From the NCBI GenBank assembly GCA_902795955.1, contig CADBNJ010000243.1, positions 1 through 5,249 on the forward strand: a stretch of DNA of 5,249 bases, given 5' to 3'. Shown here in pieces: positions 5,157 to 5,249 of this stretch. The stretch comes from Oscillospiraceae bacterium (GTDB lineage Bacteria > Bacillota > Clostridia > Saccharofermentanales > Saccharofermentanaceae). Positions within the stretch are counted from its first letter, which is position 1, and every line of letters starts with the position of its first letter. The notes beneath the pieces are model-generated. The model did no database searches. It had not been told where the DNA came from and worked only from the letters and a program-made list of their open reading frames with translations. Both the position numbers and the translations under genes were made by a program.

Positions 5157-5249
5157 TTATGCAACAATGCGCGCCGGATCAATAGGCCGACTCCCCCGTG
5201 ATATGGGATAGATAAAGCTTTCCATAGATCATATCTACCGCGAAATAGA
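5157..5249. other. Right-end 93 bp with no rightward gene or clear terminator
   Basis: After the methyltransferase stop, the + strand holds only short frames that close within about 14 codons. No GC-rich hairpin followed by a T-run is visible. A 6-bp inverted repeat (ATTGAT at 5152-5157, ATCAAT at 5178-5183) has a 20-base loop and is a poor terminator candidate. Most of the segment is explained if the leftward frame ending at 5179 is real. Confidence 0.4.
5179..5249 (-). CDS. Possible C-terminal end of a convergent gene (22 residues)
   Basis: On the minus strand a frame enters from the right edge and ends at TGA (5181-5179), reading FAVDMIYGKLYLSHITGESA near its end. The composition looks protein-like, and the stop falls 22 bp from the end of the methyltransferase gene, a common spacing for convergent genes. 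One other minus frame is open through this segment too but runs far into the methyltransferase gene, so it is less likely. The family cannot be recognised from so short a piece. Confidence 0.35.
   Translation of the reverse strand, partial: YFAVDMIYGKLYLSHITGESAY

Noticed and set aside
5152..5183. ATTGAT/ATCAAT inverted repeat as the operon terminator
   Set aside because: Six AT-rich pairs around a 20-base loop are unstable, and no T-run follows.
1..5249. CRISPR array, tRNA/rRNA, transposon ends, toxin-antitoxin or phage defence genes
   Set aside because: No spaced direct repeats, RNA gene motifs, transposase or defence-type domains were seen on either strand; coding sequence fills nearly the whole window.

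Overview
The window reads as Gram-positive anaerobe DNA, most likely a gut or rumen member of the Clostridia (Lachnospiraceae or a neighbouring family). This is inferred from mid-range GC by eye, strong Shine-Dalgarno sites on several genes, a DUF4422 glycosyltransferase beside a Wzm/Wzt-type exporter, and a RumA-type methyltransferase with a C-terminal tail that I recall from clostridial proteins. The species cannot be fixed from the sequence. Coding density is very high, with no RNA gene, insertion sequence, CRISPR array or phage gene seen.

Layout. Two genes run leftward: a Nudix hydrolase with the YjhB-type N-terminal helical domain (243-869) and, overlapping its stop, the first 83 codons of a class I SAM-dependent methyltransferase that starts with TTG at 250 and leaves through the left edge. 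A 41-bp divergent spacer (870-910) follows. Four genes then run rightward: a DUF4422 glycosyltransferase (911-1723), an ABC-2 polysaccharide export permease (1764-2561, GTG start), its ATPase (2571-3545) and a RumA/RlmD-like RNA uracil-5-methyltransferase (3549-5156). The spacings of 40, 9 and 3 bp suggest one operon. After 5156 the last 93 bp hold no rightward gene; a leftward frame ending at 5181 could be the C-terminus of a convergent gene.

How they may work together. The DUF4422 protein probably adds a sugar to a lipid-linked cell-surface glycan, and the permease and ATPase would move that glycan across the membrane. The ATPase lacks the large carbohydrate-binding domain of Wzt proteins such as those of O8/O9a and instead ends in a short lysine-rich tail. 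The RNA methyltransferase is probably a housekeeping gene carried on the same transcript.

I did not find a convincing undescribed system. The points most worth a second look are: a RumA homologue with an intact catalytic core but none of the expected iron-sulphur cysteines; a 41-bp divergent spacer in which both start codons lack a Shine-Dalgarno site and follow -10-like elements by 6-7 nt; a dnaX-type slippery heptamer in frame in the ATPase tail; and several unusually good inverted repeats inside coding sequence.
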